DNA of 64,000 bases from ZC4RG30 sp035556135 (GCA_035556135.1 DATMFO010000004.1:248001-312000); one strand, 5' to 3'; shown: positions 41,432 through 50,688, counted from the first letter of the stretch. Made by a program: numbers and translations. Notes: generated by a model not told the origin, from the letters alone.

Positions 41432-41704
41432 ATGGACGCCAAGCTCTTCCTCACCGTATTCGGCACCGTCTTCCTCGCGGAACTGGGCGACAAGACCCAG
41501 CTGGCCACCCTGCTGTTCGCGTCGAAGACCGGCAACAGCCTGGTCATAGTGTTCATCGCGGCGTCCATCGCGCTCATCGCCACCACGGCCATCGGCGTGC
41601 TCGCCGGCTCGCTGGCGGCCGCCTACATCCAGCCGAAGTACCTGAACTACGCGGCGGGCATCGGCTTCATCGTCATTGGCCTGTGGACTTTGTGGAAGGC
41701 GTAA
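41432..41704 (+). CDS. Half-size GDT1/TMEM165-family cation transporter
   Basis: This 90-residue membrane protein has one UPF0016 unit with the motif FLAELGDKTQLATLLFA (ExGD(K/R)T) and three hydrophobic segments, ending in YAAGIGFIVIGLWTLW. GDT1 proteins move Mn(II) or Ca(II) across membranes. Usual members have two such units; a single unit must dimerise to build the site. It is divergent from the TonB receptor gene and is followed 19 bp later by another membrane protein gene. Confidence 0.88.
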   Translation: MDAKLFLTVFGTVFLAELGDKTQLATLLFASKTGNSLVIVFIAASIALIATTAIGVLAGSLAAAYIQPKYLNYAAGIGFIVIGLWTLWKA

Positions 41705-41723
41705 CAAGAAAAAGGAGTTTCCG

Positions 41724-42227
41724 ATGACCGAGGTTCGCAATCCCTATGCCGCGCCGGATGCGGCGGTTGCTGATGTCGCTGCGCCCGGCGTTGTCCCGCC
41801 GGAGAACAGGCATGTGAAGTGGGCCTGCATCGTTCTCTGGTGCTCGCTGGCCATCACGCTCATTGCCCTTCCCGTCGCCGTGAAGCAGCAGCCGGAAGTG
41901 GTATCGGGCGCTTTTGGATGGGGAGGAACCCTCGCCACGGGAATCCTCGGGGCGGTGTTCGCAGCCCTGATCATCTGGTGGGTCACCGCCAAGCTGAGCG
42001 CGGGCCGCAACTGGATGCGCTGGCTGGTGACCATCTTCTACGGCCTTTCGACGATCATCTCGCCGTTCTCCTGGGCCTCGTCGGAGCTCGCCGCCCAGTC
42101 ATTCGCCAGTCCGTTGATTGGCACCCTCACCATCCTGAGCTACATCACGAACCTGGTCACGCTGGTGCTGGTCAACACCCCATCGGCCCGCGAGTGGTTC
42201 GCCGCCATGAAGCTCAGTCGCGCCTGA
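41724..42227 (+). CDS. Predicted four-helix membrane protein of unknown function
   Basis: The ATG at 41724 follows AAAGGAG. The 167-residue protein has a Pro/Ala-rich N-terminus starting with NPYAAPDA, a motif often found at the start of small uncharacterised membrane proteins, and four hydrophobic segments (CIVLWCSLAITLIALPVAV, ATGILGAVFAALIIWWV, WLVTIFYGLSTIISPFS and GTLTILSYITNLVTLVLV). I do not recognise the family. It lies between the GDT1-like gene and rlmJ, both same strand, and could be in one operon with them. Confidence 0.6.
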   Translation: MTEVRNPYAAPDAAVADVAAPGVVPPENRHVKWACIVLWCSLAITLIALPVAVKQQPEVVSGAFGWGGTLATGILGAVFAALIIWWVTAKLSAGRNWMRWLVTIFYGLSTIISPFSWASSELAAQSFASPLIGTLTILSYITNLVTLVLVNTPSAREWFAAMKLSRA

Positions 42228-42241
42228 GGCATCCTGAGCGG

Positions 42242-43108
42242 ATGCAGTACCGTCATGCCTTCCACGCTGGCAACTTCGCGGATGTCCACAAGCACATCGC
42301 ACTGCTGCAGCTGATCGGCGCGTTGCAGAAGAAGGCCAAGGGCTTCCACTTCCTGGATACCCACGCCGGCGAAGGTCTCTACGACCTGCACGGCGAGGAG
42401 GCGCGTCGCGGCAGCGAGAGCGCGGCCGGCATCGCAAGGCTGGCGACAGCCGCGGCGCAGGCCGGGGAAGCGGTGCTGCCCCCGATTCGCCACTACCTCG
42501 AGGTAGTGGAACGGCTGCGCAAGCAGCATGGCGGTGCCAGCATCTACCCGGGCTCGCCACTGCTGGCGGGCGCGGTGCTGCGTGCCGTCGACTCCGCCAC
42601 CTGCGTGGAATCACAGGCGCCGGTGGCGCGCGCCCTGCAACGCGCGCTCGACGCCGGTGCCGCGTACCAGGCCACCACGCCACGCGTGCTGAACACCGAC
42701 GGCTACCACGAACTGCGCGCCCAGCTGCCGCCGCCCTCGCGACGGGGCCTGGTGCTCATCGACCCGCCCTATGAATCCGGCGAAGAGGAGCGGCAGGTCG
42801 CCAACGCGCTGGCGGAGGGACTCTCGCGCTTCCAAACTGGCGTGTTTGCGGTGTGGTATCCCATCAAGAAGATGCGCGACGGCGAGCTGTGGGTGGCGCG
42901 CGTGATACGCGGCATCGTACGGCCCACGCTTGCAGCCGAGTTCTGCCTGCATGATGCCGACAACTCCGCCGCACTCAATGGCTCCGGCCTGCTGGTGGTG
43001 AATCCGCCCTGGGAATTCGATGCCACCACGCGGGTGTGGCAGGCGCAGCTGGAGTCGCTGCTGGGAGCACGGGGCGGAAGCCGGGTGCGCTGGCTGGTGG
43101 AACAGTAG
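42242..43108 (+). CDS. rlmJ: 23S rRNA (adenine-2030-N6) methyltransferase RlmJ
   Basis: The 288-residue protein has the RlmJ signature from its first residues (MQYRHAFHAGNFADVHKH), the SAM loop FLDTHAGEG, and the catalytic DPPY in VLIDPPYESGEE. It methylates the N6 of adenine 2030 in 23S rRNA before ribosome assembly. The open frame extends upstream, but the family start is ATG 42242. RlmJ is mainly a gammaproteobacterial enzyme, which supports the organism assignment. It is convergent with the transaldolase gene, 9 bp away. Confidence 0.95.
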   Translation: MQYRHAFHAGNFADVHKHIALLQLIGALQKKAKGFHFLDTHAGEGLYDLHGEEARRGSESAAGIARLATAAAQAGEAVLPPIRHYLEVVERLRKQHGGASIYPGSPLLAGAVLRAVDSATCVESQAPVARALQRALDAGAAYQATTPRVLNTDGYHELRAQLPPPSRRGLVLIDPPYESGEEERQVANALAEGLSRFQTGVFAVWYPIKKMRDGELWVARVIRGIVRPTLAAEFCLHDADNSAALNGSGLLVVNPPWEFDATTRVWQAQLESLLGARGGSRVRWLVEQ

Positions 43109-43117
43109 ACCTCCGGC

Positions 43118-44230
43118 TCAGACCGGCGACGCGGCGCTGCGCGACGCGATTGCGGCCAGCAGCTTCTGGTAGGGCTCCACGAACTTGCGCACGCCCTCCC
43201 TCTCCAGCGTGCCGGCTGTCGCCTCCATATCAATGCCCAGGTCCTGCAACGCCGCGAGCTGGCGGCGCGCCGGTTCCTCCGAAGTCCCCAGGCGCAATTG
43301 CGGCCGGCCGCGCTGGCGATAGACATCCAGCGTCTGCCGCGGCACCGTGCTGATGGTATCGGCCGCGATCAGTGCCTCCACATACTTCAGTTCGTCGTAG
43401 GCCGGATCCTTGGTCGAGGTGGACGCCCACAACAGCCGCTGCGTGCGCGCTCCCCGCTGCCGCAGCCTGCCCCAGCGTTCGCCGGCAATCGTGCGGCCAT
43501 AGTGCCCATGCGCCAGCTGCGCACAGGCCGTGGCCGCCACGCCGCGCAGTGCACTGGCTTCTCCAGGGGCCAGCGCATCCAGTCGGGCATCGATGGCCGT
43601 ATCGATGCGGCTGATGAAGAAGCTCGCCACCGAGGCCACATCCGCCACCCCCAGTCCGCGCGCCACGCGCATCTCCAGTCCGTCGAGGAAGGCATCCACC
43701 ACCTGCGCATAGCGCTGCAGGCCGAATATCAGCGTGACATTCACATTCACGGCTTCCGCGACCAGCTCGCGGATGGCCGGCACTCCCGCCGCGGTGGCCG
43801 GCACCTTGATCATCACGTTGGGACGATCCAGCTCCCGCCAGAGGCGGCGCGCCTCATGCAGCGTCTGGCCGGTGTCATCCGCCAGCAGGGGGGAGACCTC
43901 CAGGCTCACGAATCCTTCCCTGCCCCCGCTGGCCTCGTGCACCGGCGCCAGCAGGTCGGCAGCCATTCGAACGTCCTGCAATGCCAGCGTCTCGCAGACC
44001 TGCGCGGGAGCCAGGGCGCGCGCGGCCAGGTCCGCCAGCTGCTGGCGATACTCGCCGCCCGCCGAGATGGAGCGCTCGAAGATGGCGGGGTTGGAAGTGA
44101 CGCCGCTGATGCCATCCTCATCCATCCAGCGTTGCAGCGTGCCATCCGTCAGCCAGATGCGGCGCAGGTCGTCGACCCACAGGCTCTGGCCCAGCTCCCC
44201 GAGGCTGCGCAGCGGATTGGGCGATGTCAC
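43118..44230 (-). CDS. tal: Transaldolase
   Basis: The 370-residue product matches the longer bacterial transaldolase type: GVTSNPAIFERSI at the N-terminus, the Schiff-base Lys in PNVMIKVPATAAG, NVTLIFGLQRYAQV, and ISRIDTAID, then LLWASTSTKDP and TISTVPRQTLD at the end. It interconverts sugar phosphates in the non-oxidative pentose phosphate route. With phosphoketolase next door it can regenerate phosphoketolase substrates, as in a bifid-like shunt. I chose GTG 44230 because GGAG lies just upstream; ATG 44260 is an alternative without a ribosome site. It is divergent from ackA across the shared regulatory site at 44286. Confidence 0.9.
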   Translation of the reverse strand: MTSPNPLRSLGELGQSLWVDDLRRIWLTDGTLQRWMDEDGISGVTSNPAIFERSISAGGEYRQQLADLAARALAPAQVCETLALQDVRMAADLLAPVHEASGGREGFVSLEVSPLLADDTGQTLHEARRLWRELDRPNVMIKVPATAAGVPAIRELVAEAVNVNVTLIFGLQRYAQVVDAFLDGLEMRVARGLGVADVASVASFFISRIDTAIDARLDALAPGEASALRGVAATACAQLAHGHYGRTIAGERWGRLRQRGARTQRLLWASTSTKDPAYDELKYVEALIAADTISTVPRQTLDVYRQRGRPQLRLGTSEEPARRQLAALQDLGIDMEATAGTLEREGVRKFVEPYQKLLAAIASRSAASPV

Positions 44231-44285
44231 GTCGCGACTCCGGTAACTGGCTGCCCGCATCACACGCGACCGGCCCCGGGGTGTC

Positions 44286-44307
44286 GATGGGCACAATTCC
44301 CTATTGA
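44286..44307 (-). promoter_or_regulatory. Stress/energy-regulon site between tal and ackA-xfp
   Basis: Core on the minus strand: TAGGGAATTGTGCCCATC. It matches the element found before eight transcription units in 44-63 kb (consensus near TAGGTACAACTGCGGATG). It lies 56 bp from the tal start and 34 bp from the ackA start. Confidence 0.55.
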
Positions 44308-44340
44308 GTCGCGGCGCGGGCTGCCTCAGGCTCCGCAGGG

Positions 44341-45483
44341 ATGAGGGTGCTGACCATCAACGCCGGCAGCTCCTCCATCCGCCTCGCGGTGCTGGAGGAA
44401 ACCGGGCACGGACTGCGCCGCGCGGCGGCGCTCCATCATGCGCACCCCCCTGCCGATGCCTCTTCCGCATTGCGCAGTTTCCTTGCCGGCCCGGGCGCGT
44501 TGCCGGTGGATGTCGTGGCGCATCGCATCGTGCACGGTGGCAGCGAGCTGGTGCATGCCTGCCTGGTCGACCCTGCGGTCGAGGCGCAGATACAGCATCT
44601 GGCGCCCCTCGCGCCGCTGCACAATCCGCCTGCGCTGGCCTGGCTGCAGGCCAGCCGGGCAGCCGTCGGCGGGCAGGTCCCGCAGGTGGCCGTCTTCGAT
44701 ACGGCGTTCTTCGCCACGCTTCCGCCGGCAGCGCGCACCTATGCGCTGCCGCGCGACCTCGGGGATCGCATTCCCCTGCGCCGCTTCGGCTTCCACGGCC
44801 TCGCGCACCAGGCCATGCTGCGGCGCTGGAGCGAGCTGGCTCCGCATGCATTCCCGCGGGCGCGCGTGATTTCCCTGCAGCTGGGTGCGGGCTGCTCGAT
44901 CACCGCATCGCTGGGCGGGGTGCCGCAGGACACCTCGATGGGCTTCTCGCCGCTGGAAGGGTTGATGATGGCCACCCGCTGCGGTGACGTCGATGCCGGG
45001 CTGCTGCTGCACCTGCAACGCACGCTGGCGATGACGCCCGATGCACTGGAGCAGCTGCTGAACAGCCGCTCCGGGCTGCTCGGCGTTTCCGGCATCAGCG
45101 GCGACATGCGCGCGCTGCTCGAATCCACGGATCCGGCTGCGCAGCTGGCGGTGGAGATGTACTGCTACCGCGCGCGCAAGTACGTGGGTGCCTACCTGGC
45201 GGTGCTGGGCGGTGTGGATGCGGTGCTGTTCGGCGGCGGCGTGGGCGAGAACGCGCCCGCCGTGCGGGCGCGCATCCTCGGCGGCATGGAATGGGCCGGC
45301 ATCTCTATTGACGCGGCGGCAAACGATGCGGCGGTGGGCAGCGAGGCTCGCATTGATGCGCAGCCACCCGGCGGTTCCATCGGCGCCGGAATATGGGCAC
45401 TGCCGGTGGATGAATCCTCGTCAATGGCATCAGAGGCGCTGCGCGTGATGCGCAGCTCGACAAAGGAACAAGCTCATGGATGA
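44341..45483 (+). CDS. ackA: Acetate kinase
   Basis: This 380-residue protein shows all acetate kinase landmarks: LTINAGSSSIRLAV (phosphate loop), HRIVHGG, VAVFDTAFF with the catalytic Asp, RFGFHGLAH, the glycine loop LQLGAGCSITA, MGFSPLEGLMMATRCGDVD and VLFGGGVGENA. It makes ATP and acetate from acetyl phosphate. Its stop overlaps the phosphoketolase start by eight bases, so ATP is drawn directly from phosphoketolase output. It shares the divergent control region with tal. Confidence 0.95.
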   Translation: MRVLTINAGSSSIRLAVLEETGHGLRRAAALHHAHPPADASSALRSFLAGPGALPVDVVAHRIVHGGSELVHACLVDPAVEAQIQHLAPLAPLHNPPALAWLQASRAAVGGQVPQVAVFDTAFFATLPPAARTYALPRDLGDRIPLRRFGFHGLAHQAMLRRWSELAPHAFPRARVISLQLGAGCSITASLGGVPQDTSMGFSPLEGLMMATRCGDVDAGLLLHLQRTLAMTPDALEQLLNSRSGLLGVSGISGDMRALLESTDPAAQLAVEMYCYRARKYVGAYLAVLGGVDAVLFGGGVGENAPAVRARILGGMEWAGISIDAAANDAAVGSEARIDAQPPGGSIGAGIWALPVDESSSMASEALRVMRSSTKEQAHG

Positions 45484-47839
45484 CCCCGTCGCTCCGGACG
45501 CACAGCTTGCGGCACTCGACGCCTGGTGGCGCGCGGCCAACTATCTTTCGGTCGGCCAGATCTACCTGCTCGACAATCCCCTGCTCGAGGCACCGCTGGA
45601 ACTCGCGCACGTGAAGCCGCGGCTGCTCGGCCACTGGGGCACGACGCCGGGCCTGAACTTCATCTACGCGCACCTGAACCGGATCATCGCGCGCGATGCG
45701 CTCGACATGATCTTCATCGCCGGCCCCGGCCACGGCGGGCCCGCGCTGCAGGCAAACACCTGGCTCGAAGGCAGCTACACCGAGCTGTATCCGGATGTCA
45801 CGCAGGACAAGGCGGGCATGCGCCGGCTGTTTCGCCAGTTCTCCTTCCCCGGCGGCGTGGGCAGCCATGCCACGCCCGAGACCCCGGGCTCCATCCACGA
45901 GGGCGGCGAGCTGGGCTACGCGCTGTCGCATGCCTATGGCGCCGCCTTCGACAATCCGGACCTCATCGTCAGCTGTGTCGTCGGCGATGGCGAGGCCGAG
46001 ACCGGGCCGCTGGCCGCCTCCTGGCACTCCAACAAGTTCCTCGATCCCGCGCGCGACGGGGCCGTGCTGCCCATCCTGCATCTCAACGGCTACAAGATCG
46101 CAGGTCCCACGCTGCTGGCGCGCATTCCGCAGCAGGAGCTCGAGCAGCTGTTCAGCGGCTATGGCTACAAGCCCCATGTGGTGGCGGGCAGCGATCCGGC
46201 CGTGCTGCACCGGCAGATGGCCGACACGCTCGATACCATCCTGCGCGAGATCCGCGCCATCCAGCAGGCAGCAAGGAACGGTGATGTCACGCGGCCGCGC
46301 TGGCCCATGCTGATCCTGCGCACGCCCAAGGGCTGGACCGGGCCGAAGCAGATCGACGGCCTCAAGACCGAGGATTACTGGCGCTCGCACCAGGTGCCCT
46401 TCGGCAACCTGGAGAATCCCTCGCACCTGGCGGCGCTGGAGCAGTGGCTGCTCAGCTACCGGCCGCGCGAGCTGTTCGACACTGAAGGCCGGCCCCGCCA
46501 GCAGGTGCTGCAACCCGCACCGCGCGGCGCGCAGCGCATGGGGGCAAACCCGCACACCAATGGCGGCCTGCTGCTGCAGCCGCTGCAGCTGCCGGACCCG
46601 CGCACCCGTGCGCTGCAGGTACCCGCGCCCGGCATTGCCATCGGCGAGAGCACCCGCGCCATGGGCGAGCTGCTGCGCGACGTGATGCAGATGAACGCCG
46701 CCACGCGCAACTTCCGCGTTGTCGGACCGGACGAGACGGCCTCCAACCGGCTGGGCGCACTGTTCGAGGTGACATCGCGCACCTGGGTGGCAGGGCGCCT
46801 GCCCGAGGACGAACATCTCGGCCGCGACGGTCGCGTGATGGAGATCCTCTCCGAACACACCTGCCAGGGCTGGCTCGAGGGTTACCTGCTCACCGGCCGG
46901 CATGGTGTGTTCTCCTGCTACGAGGCCTTCATCCACATCGTCGATTCCATGTTCAACCAGCACGCCAAGTGGCTGAAGGTGTGCGCGGAGGTGCCCTGGC
47001 GACGCCCGATCGCCTCGCTGAACATCCTGCTCACCTCGCATGTCTGGCGCCAGGACCACAATGGCTTCTCGCACCAGGATCCGGGCTTCATCGACGTGGT
47101 GATGAACAAGAAGGCGGCCATCGTGCGCGTATACCTGCCGCCGGACGCGAACACACTGCTGTGCATCACCGACCGTTGCCTGCGCAGCCGCAACCTGGTG
47201 AACGTGATCGTCGCCGGCAAGCAGCCGCAGCTGCAGTGGCTCGACATGGATGCGGCCGTGCGCCACTGCGCCGCAGGCATCGGCACCTGGGACTGGGCCG
47301 GCAGCGAAGGGGAAGGCGACCCCGACCTCGTGATGGCCTGTGCGGGCGACACACCCACGCTGGAAACCATCGCCGCCGCGCAGCTGCTGCGCGAGCATGT
47401 TCCCGACCTGAAAGTGCGGGTGGTCAACGTGGTCGACCTGATGACGCTGCAGCCGCCGGAGGAACATCCCAACGGCCTCACCTCCGAAGCCTTCGATGCC
47501 TTGTTCACCCGCGACAGGCCCATCCTCTTCGCCTTCCACGGCTACCCCTGGCTCATCCACCGCCTCACCTACCGGCGCACCAACCACGACAACCTGCATG
47601 TGCGCGGCTACAAGGAGGAAGGCACCACCACCACACCCTTCGACATGACGGTGCGCAACCAGCTGGACCGCTTCCACCTGGTCATCGACGCGATCACGCG
47701 CGTGCCCGGCCTCGCCGCCCGCTGCGGCCACGTGGCCGACCTGATGCGCGGGCGCCTGATCGCCCACCGCCAGTACATCCTGCAGCACGGCGATGACCCG
47801 CCGGAGCTGAAGGACTGGACCCTGGCCGGCGCCCACTAG
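45476..47839 (+). CDS. xfp: Phosphoketolase (xylulose-5-P/fructose-6-P)
   Basis: The 787-residue protein is a thiamine-diphosphate phosphoketolase: IAGPGHGGPALQANTW, GGVGSHATPETPGSIHEGGE, the cofactor and Mg site SCVVGDGEAETGPLA, EHTCQGWLEGYLLTGRHG and LTSHVWRQDHNGFSHQDPG. It splits xylulose 5-phosphate or fructose 6-phosphate with inorganic phosphate to give acetyl phosphate and a shorter sugar phosphate without using NAD. The acetyl phosphate feeds AckA (ATP) or PduL (acetyl-CoA), both encoded here. Translation is coupled to ackA by an 8-bp overlap. Confidence 0.96.
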   Translation: MDDPVAPDAQLAALDAWWRAANYLSVGQIYLLDNPLLEAPLELAHVKPRLLGHWGTTPGLNFIYAHLNRIIARDALDMIFIAGPGHGGPALQANTWLEGSYTELYPDVTQDKAGMRRLFRQFSFPGGVGSHATPETPGSIHEGGELGYALSHAYGAAFDNPDLIVSCVVGDGEAETGPLAASWHSNKFLDPARDGAVLPILHLNGYKIAGPTLLARIPQQELEQLFSGYGYKPHVVAGSDPAVLHRQMADTLDTILREIRAIQQAARNGDVTRPRWPMLILRTPKGWTGPKQIDGLKTEDYWRSHQVPFGNLENPSHLAALEQWLLSYRPRELFDTEGRPRQQVLQPAPRGAQRMGANPHTNGGLLLQPLQLPDPRTRALQVPAPGIAIGESTRAMGELLRDVMQMNAATRNFRVVGPDETASNRLGALFEVTSRTWVAGRLPEDEHLGRDGRVMEILSEHTCQGWLEGYLLTGRHGVFSCYEAFIHIVDSMFNQHAKWLKVCAEVPWRRPIASLNILLTSHVWRQDHNGFSHQDPGFIDVVMNKKAAIVRVYLPPDANTLLCITDRCLRSRNLVNVIVAGKQPQLQWLDMDAAVRHCAAGIGTWDWAGSEGEGDPDLVMACAGDTPTLETIAAAQLLREHVPDLKVRVVNVVDLMTLQPPEEHPNGLTSEAFDALFTRDRPILFAFHGYPWLIHRLTYRRTNHDNLHVRGYKEEGTTTTPFDMTVRNQLDRFHLVIDAITRVPGLAARCGHVADLMRGRLIAHRQYILQHGDDPPELKDWTLAGAH

Positions 47840-47860
47840 CACTACGTACAACTGCGAATG
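47839..47860 (+). promoter_or_regulatory. Stress/energy-regulon site upstream of the GNAT gene
   Basis: Core on the plus strand: TACGTACAACTGCGAATG, beginning four bases after the xfp stop. It is one of the best matches to the eight-site consensus and contains the palindrome TACGTA. It lies 63 bp before the GNAT start, suggesting the GNAT gene has its own promoter. Confidence 0.6.
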
Positions 47861-47923
47861 CACGACGGCGCAGGCCACCCCTAGATTCCCCGGGATTACC
47901 CTGCAACGAGACTCCTTGCCACC

Positions 47924-48418
47924 ATGGAAACATTGCGCGACGGCAGCCAGGTCACCATCCGCCCCATCTGCAAGGGCGACATCGAGCTCGAGCGGCGTTT
48001 CATCGAGGGCCTCTCGCCCGAAGCGCGCCGCTACCGCTTCCTCTACACCATCGCCGAGCCCAGCGAGGCGCTGCTGCAGAAGCTCACCGACGTCGACCCG
48101 GTGAACGAGGCCGCCTTCATCGCCGTGGTCGATGAGGGCCTGCACCAGCGCGAGGTTGGCGTGGCGCGTTTCAGCCGCACGCCCGATGACCAGGCCGAGG
48201 TGGCCGTGACGGTGGACGATGCCTGGCAGCGCCGGGGACTGGCCTCGCTGCTGGTCCACGCCCTCATCGCCGAGGCACGCCGGCGCGGCATCCGTGCGCT
48301 TTTTTCGGTGGATCCATCCGGCAATGAATCCATGCGCGCCCTGGCGGCGCACCTGGGCTTCTCGCGCAAGGTGGATCCCGCGGACGCCACGCAGGTGATC
48401 TACACGCTGGCGCTCTAG
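47924..48418 (+). CDS. GNAT-family N-acetyltransferase
   Basis: The 164-residue protein has the GNAT fold of the Pat/YfiQ-like small type: IRPICKGDIELERRFIEGLS, EVGVARFSRTPD, VAVTVDDAWQRRGLASLLVH (acetyl-CoA loop QRRGLA) and NESMRALAAHLGF. Similar domains acetylate lysines of metabolic enzymes such as acetyl-CoA synthetase. Placed right after the acetyl-phosphate genes, a role in controlling acetate metabolism is possible but unproven. It is convergent with pduL and has the regulon site 63 bp upstream. Confidence 0.88.
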   Translation: METLRDGSQVTIRPICKGDIELERRFIEGLSPEARRYRFLYTIAEPSEALLQKLTDVDPVNEAAFIAVVDEGLHQREVGVARFSRTPDDQAEVAVTVDDAWQRRGLASLLVHALIAEARRRGIRALFSVDPSGNESMRALAAHLGFSRKVDPADATQVIYTLAL

Positions 48419-48448
48419 GCGGCGACTCCCGCGGGGCCGCCGCGCAGG

Positions 48449-49054
48449 TCAGCGCCCCGGCAGCAGCCTGGCTGTTGAAGCCCGCGTCACGCCCGCCGCA
48501 TTGCCCTCGTCCGTGTCCAGGTGCAGCTCCAGCTGGAAATCCGGTGACACGCGAACCACCACGTCCTGGAACACCAGGTCCCGTCCCTCGCTGTCCACCG
48601 CGACGCTGACCCGCTGCCGGTCCTGCACGCCCAGGCGCTGCGCATCGGCCGGGCTCATGTGGATGTGGCGCACCGGCAGCACCACGCCCGCGGCCAGCCG
48701 CACGCTCCCCGCCGGACCCACCAGCTCGATGCCGGGGGTGTCAGCCAGATCACCCGACACCCGCAGCGGCGCGTCGATGCCCAATGCAATCTCGTCGCTG
48801 CGCGACAGCTCCACCTGGTCCACGGCGCGCGGTGGACCGAGCAGGCGCACGCCATCGAGCCGCCCACGCGGCCCGACCAGCGACACGGTCTCCACTGCGG
48901 CGAACTGGCCTCGTTGCGAAAGCGCAGACTGCGCCTGCAGCGTGTGACCCGTTCCGAAGAGCGAATCCAGCGTCGCCTGGCTGGGATGCACATGCCGTGC
49001 GGATACGGCGACGGGAATCTGCACCGGGCCCGGGGACGGACGGATGTGCTTCAA
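48449..49054 (-). CDS. pduL: PduL-type phosphate acetyl/propanoyltransferase
   Basis: The product has the two-barrel PduL pattern with zinc ligands: VAVSARHVHPSQATLDSLFG, LPVRHIHMSPADAQRLGV and LELHLDTDEGNAAG, in that order. It exchanges acetyl phosphate and acetyl-CoA. The open frame runs to 49144, but homology begins after residue 35; I favour TTG 49054, which has GGAGAG just upstream, with GTG 49069 as second choice. It is divergent from the hybrid kinase gene across a regulon site. No microcompartment genes are present, so this is a free-standing PduL that links phosphoketolase to the acetyl-CoA pool. Confidence 0.88.
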   Translation of the reverse strand: MKHIRPSPGPVQIPVAVSARHVHPSQATLDSLFGTGHTLQAQSALSQRGQFAAVETVSLVGPRGRLDGVRLLGPPRAVDQVELSRSDEIALGIDAPLRVSGDLADTPGIELVGPAGSVRLAAGVVLPVRHIHMSPADAQRLGVQDRQRVSVAVDSEGRDLVFQDVVVRVSPDFQLELHLDTDEGNAAGVTRASTARLLPGR

Positions 49055-49130
49055 GTGCCGGCTCTCCACTGCTGGTGACGGGTGCGAGACAGCCAATCTC
49101 GCAGCAGGGCACCCTGATTTGCAAGGCGCC

Positions 49131-49152
49131 CGCGTCAATGCCAACCTATTGC
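49131..49152 (-). promoter_or_regulatory. Stress/energy-regulon site between pduL and the hybrid kinase
   Basis: Core on the minus strand: TAGGTTGGCATTGACGCG, preceded by CAA as in the other minus-strand copies. It is the weakest of the eight copies. It lies 76 bp upstream of the pduL start. Its position argues that the kinase starts at GTG 49171 and not at ATG 49138. Confidence 0.4.
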
Positions 49153-49170
49153 GGCGATGCAGGTGCTTCC

Positions 49171-50688
49171 GTGACGCTCTCCTCCGAACTCGTCCGCAGC
49201 GTGCTGCAGTCCGCGCCCGATGCCATGGTCATCATCGATGGCTCGGGCACCATCCTGTTCGCCAATCGCCAGGTCACCGCGCTGTTCGGCTACGCGGCAG
49301 CAGAGGTCGTGGGCAGCCCGGTGGAGATGCTGCTGCCGGAGCGCTTCCGAAGCCGCCACGTCACCCACCGCAAGGGCTACACCAGCGCAGTGCGGGTGCG
49401 GCCCATGGGTGCGGGACTTGAGCTGTTTGCCCGCCGCAAGGACGGCGGGGAGTTTCCGGTCGAGATCAGCCTCAGCCCCATCCAGGAACATGGCGATATC
49501 CTGGTCGCGGCCGCCATCCGCGACGTCACCGACCGGGCCCGCGCGGAGAAGGAACTGCGCGATGCCCGCGCCGCCGCCGACCGGGCCAACCTCAGCAAGA
49601 GCCGCTTCCTGGCCACCGCGAGCCATGACCTGCGCCAGCCCCTGCAGGTGCTCTCCCTGCTCAATGGCACGCTGCGGCGGCTCGTACCCGATGGCGACGC
49701 GCTTGAGGTGCTCGAGCAGCAGGAGCAGGCGCTGGGCACCATGTCGCGCCTGCTCAGTGCACTGCTCGACATCAGCAAGCTGGAATCCGGCGCGATCATG
49801 CCGGACATCTGCGAGTTTTCCGTCGCGCAGCTGCTGGCCGAGCTGCGCCTGGAGTACGGCGGGCTGGCGACGAGCAAGGGGCTGGACTTCATTGTCGAGG
49901 ACGCCGACATGCGGGCCCGTTCCGATCCGACGCTGATCGGCCAGGCCCTGAAGAACCTGGTGGCCAACGCGATCAAGTACACCAGCGCGGGTGCAGTCAG
50001 CCTGCGCGCCAGCGCCCTTCCCGACGCCGTCCGCATCGAGGTCTGCGACACCGGACGCGGCATCGCCCCTGAAAGCCTGCCGTATATATTCGACGAGTTC
50101 TACCAGGTCGGCGTGGCCACCAATACCTCCCGCGATGGCTACGGGCTGGGACTGAGCATCGTGCAGCGCGTGGTGCGCCTGCTGGAGCTGCGCATCGAAG
50201 TCAGTTCGCAGCCCGGCACGGGGTCCACCTTCGCACTGGTGATTCCCGCCAGCCAGTCGACGGCCACAGGCAGCGCCGCGCCGCGCGGCAAGCGATCCGA
50301 AACCGCCGCGCGCGGCGGCAATGCGCACCACCTGCTGCTGGTGGAGGACGACGCCGGCGTGCGCAATGCCACCCGGCTGTTCCTGAAGGGCGAGGGTTAC
50401 CAGGTGTCCACGGCAGCCTCCTTCGAGGAAGCGGTGCAAGTGCTTGAACGCCATGCCGGCATCGAGCTGGTGATCTCCGATTACCACCTGGAGGGCGGCC
50501 GCACCGGCGCCCAGGTGATCGCGGCGGCCCGCGAGCGTTTCGGCCCGGCCTATCCGGCCATCCTTGTCACCGGCGACACCACACCGGCCATGGCCAGCCT
50601 CAAGCTCGATGCCACCCTGCGCCTGACCAGCAAGCCCATCAATGCCGACGATCTGGTGGGGCTGATCCAGGCCCTGCTGCCCCGCTGA
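49171..50688 (+). CDS. Soluble hybrid histidine kinase (PAS-kinase-receiver)
   Basis: The protein (505 residues from GTG 49171, preceded by AGGTG; ATG 49138 is an alternative) has an N-terminal PAS domain (SAPDAMVIIDGSGTILFANR, RRKDGGEFPVEISLSPI), a coiled linker, the phosphoacceptor His in ATASHDLRQPLQVL, a HATPase domain (NLVANAIKYTS, GYGLGLSIVQRV) and a C-terminal receiver with Asp in LVISDYHLEGG. There is no membrane anchor. ASHDLRQPLQ is typical of hybrid kinases that work with FixJ/NarL-type partners; the FixL/FixJ-like pair follows 51 bp later, so crosstalk is likely. Confidence 0.88.
   Translation: MTLSSELVRSVLQSAPDAMVIIDGSGTILFANRQVTALFGYAAAEVVGSPVEMLLPERFRSRHVTHRKGYTSAVRVRPMGAGLELFARRKDGGEFPVEISLSPIQEHGDILVAAAIRDVTDRARAEKELRDARAAADRANLSKSRFLATASHDLRQPLQVLSLLNGTLRRLVPDGDALEVLEQQEQALGTMSRLLSALLDISKLESGAIMPDICEFSVAQLLAELRLEYGGLATSKGLDFIVEDADMRARSDPTLIGQALKNLVANAIKYTSAGAVSLRASALPDAVRIEVCDTGRGIAPESLPYIFDEFYQVGVATNTSRDGYGLGLSIVQRVVRLLELRIEVSSQPGTGSTFALVIPASQSTATGSAAPRGKRSETAARGGNAHHLLLVEDDAGVRNATRLFLKGEGYQVSTAASFEEAVQVLERHAGIELVISDYHLEGGRTGAQVIAAARERFGPAYPAILVTGDTTPAMASLKLDATLRLTSKPINADDLVGLIQALLPR

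Noticed and set aside
45305..48352. Very long minus-strand open frame opposite ackA and xfp
   Set aside because: It has no recognisable motifs and lies opposite two well-supported genes; long antisense frames are expected at this G+C content.
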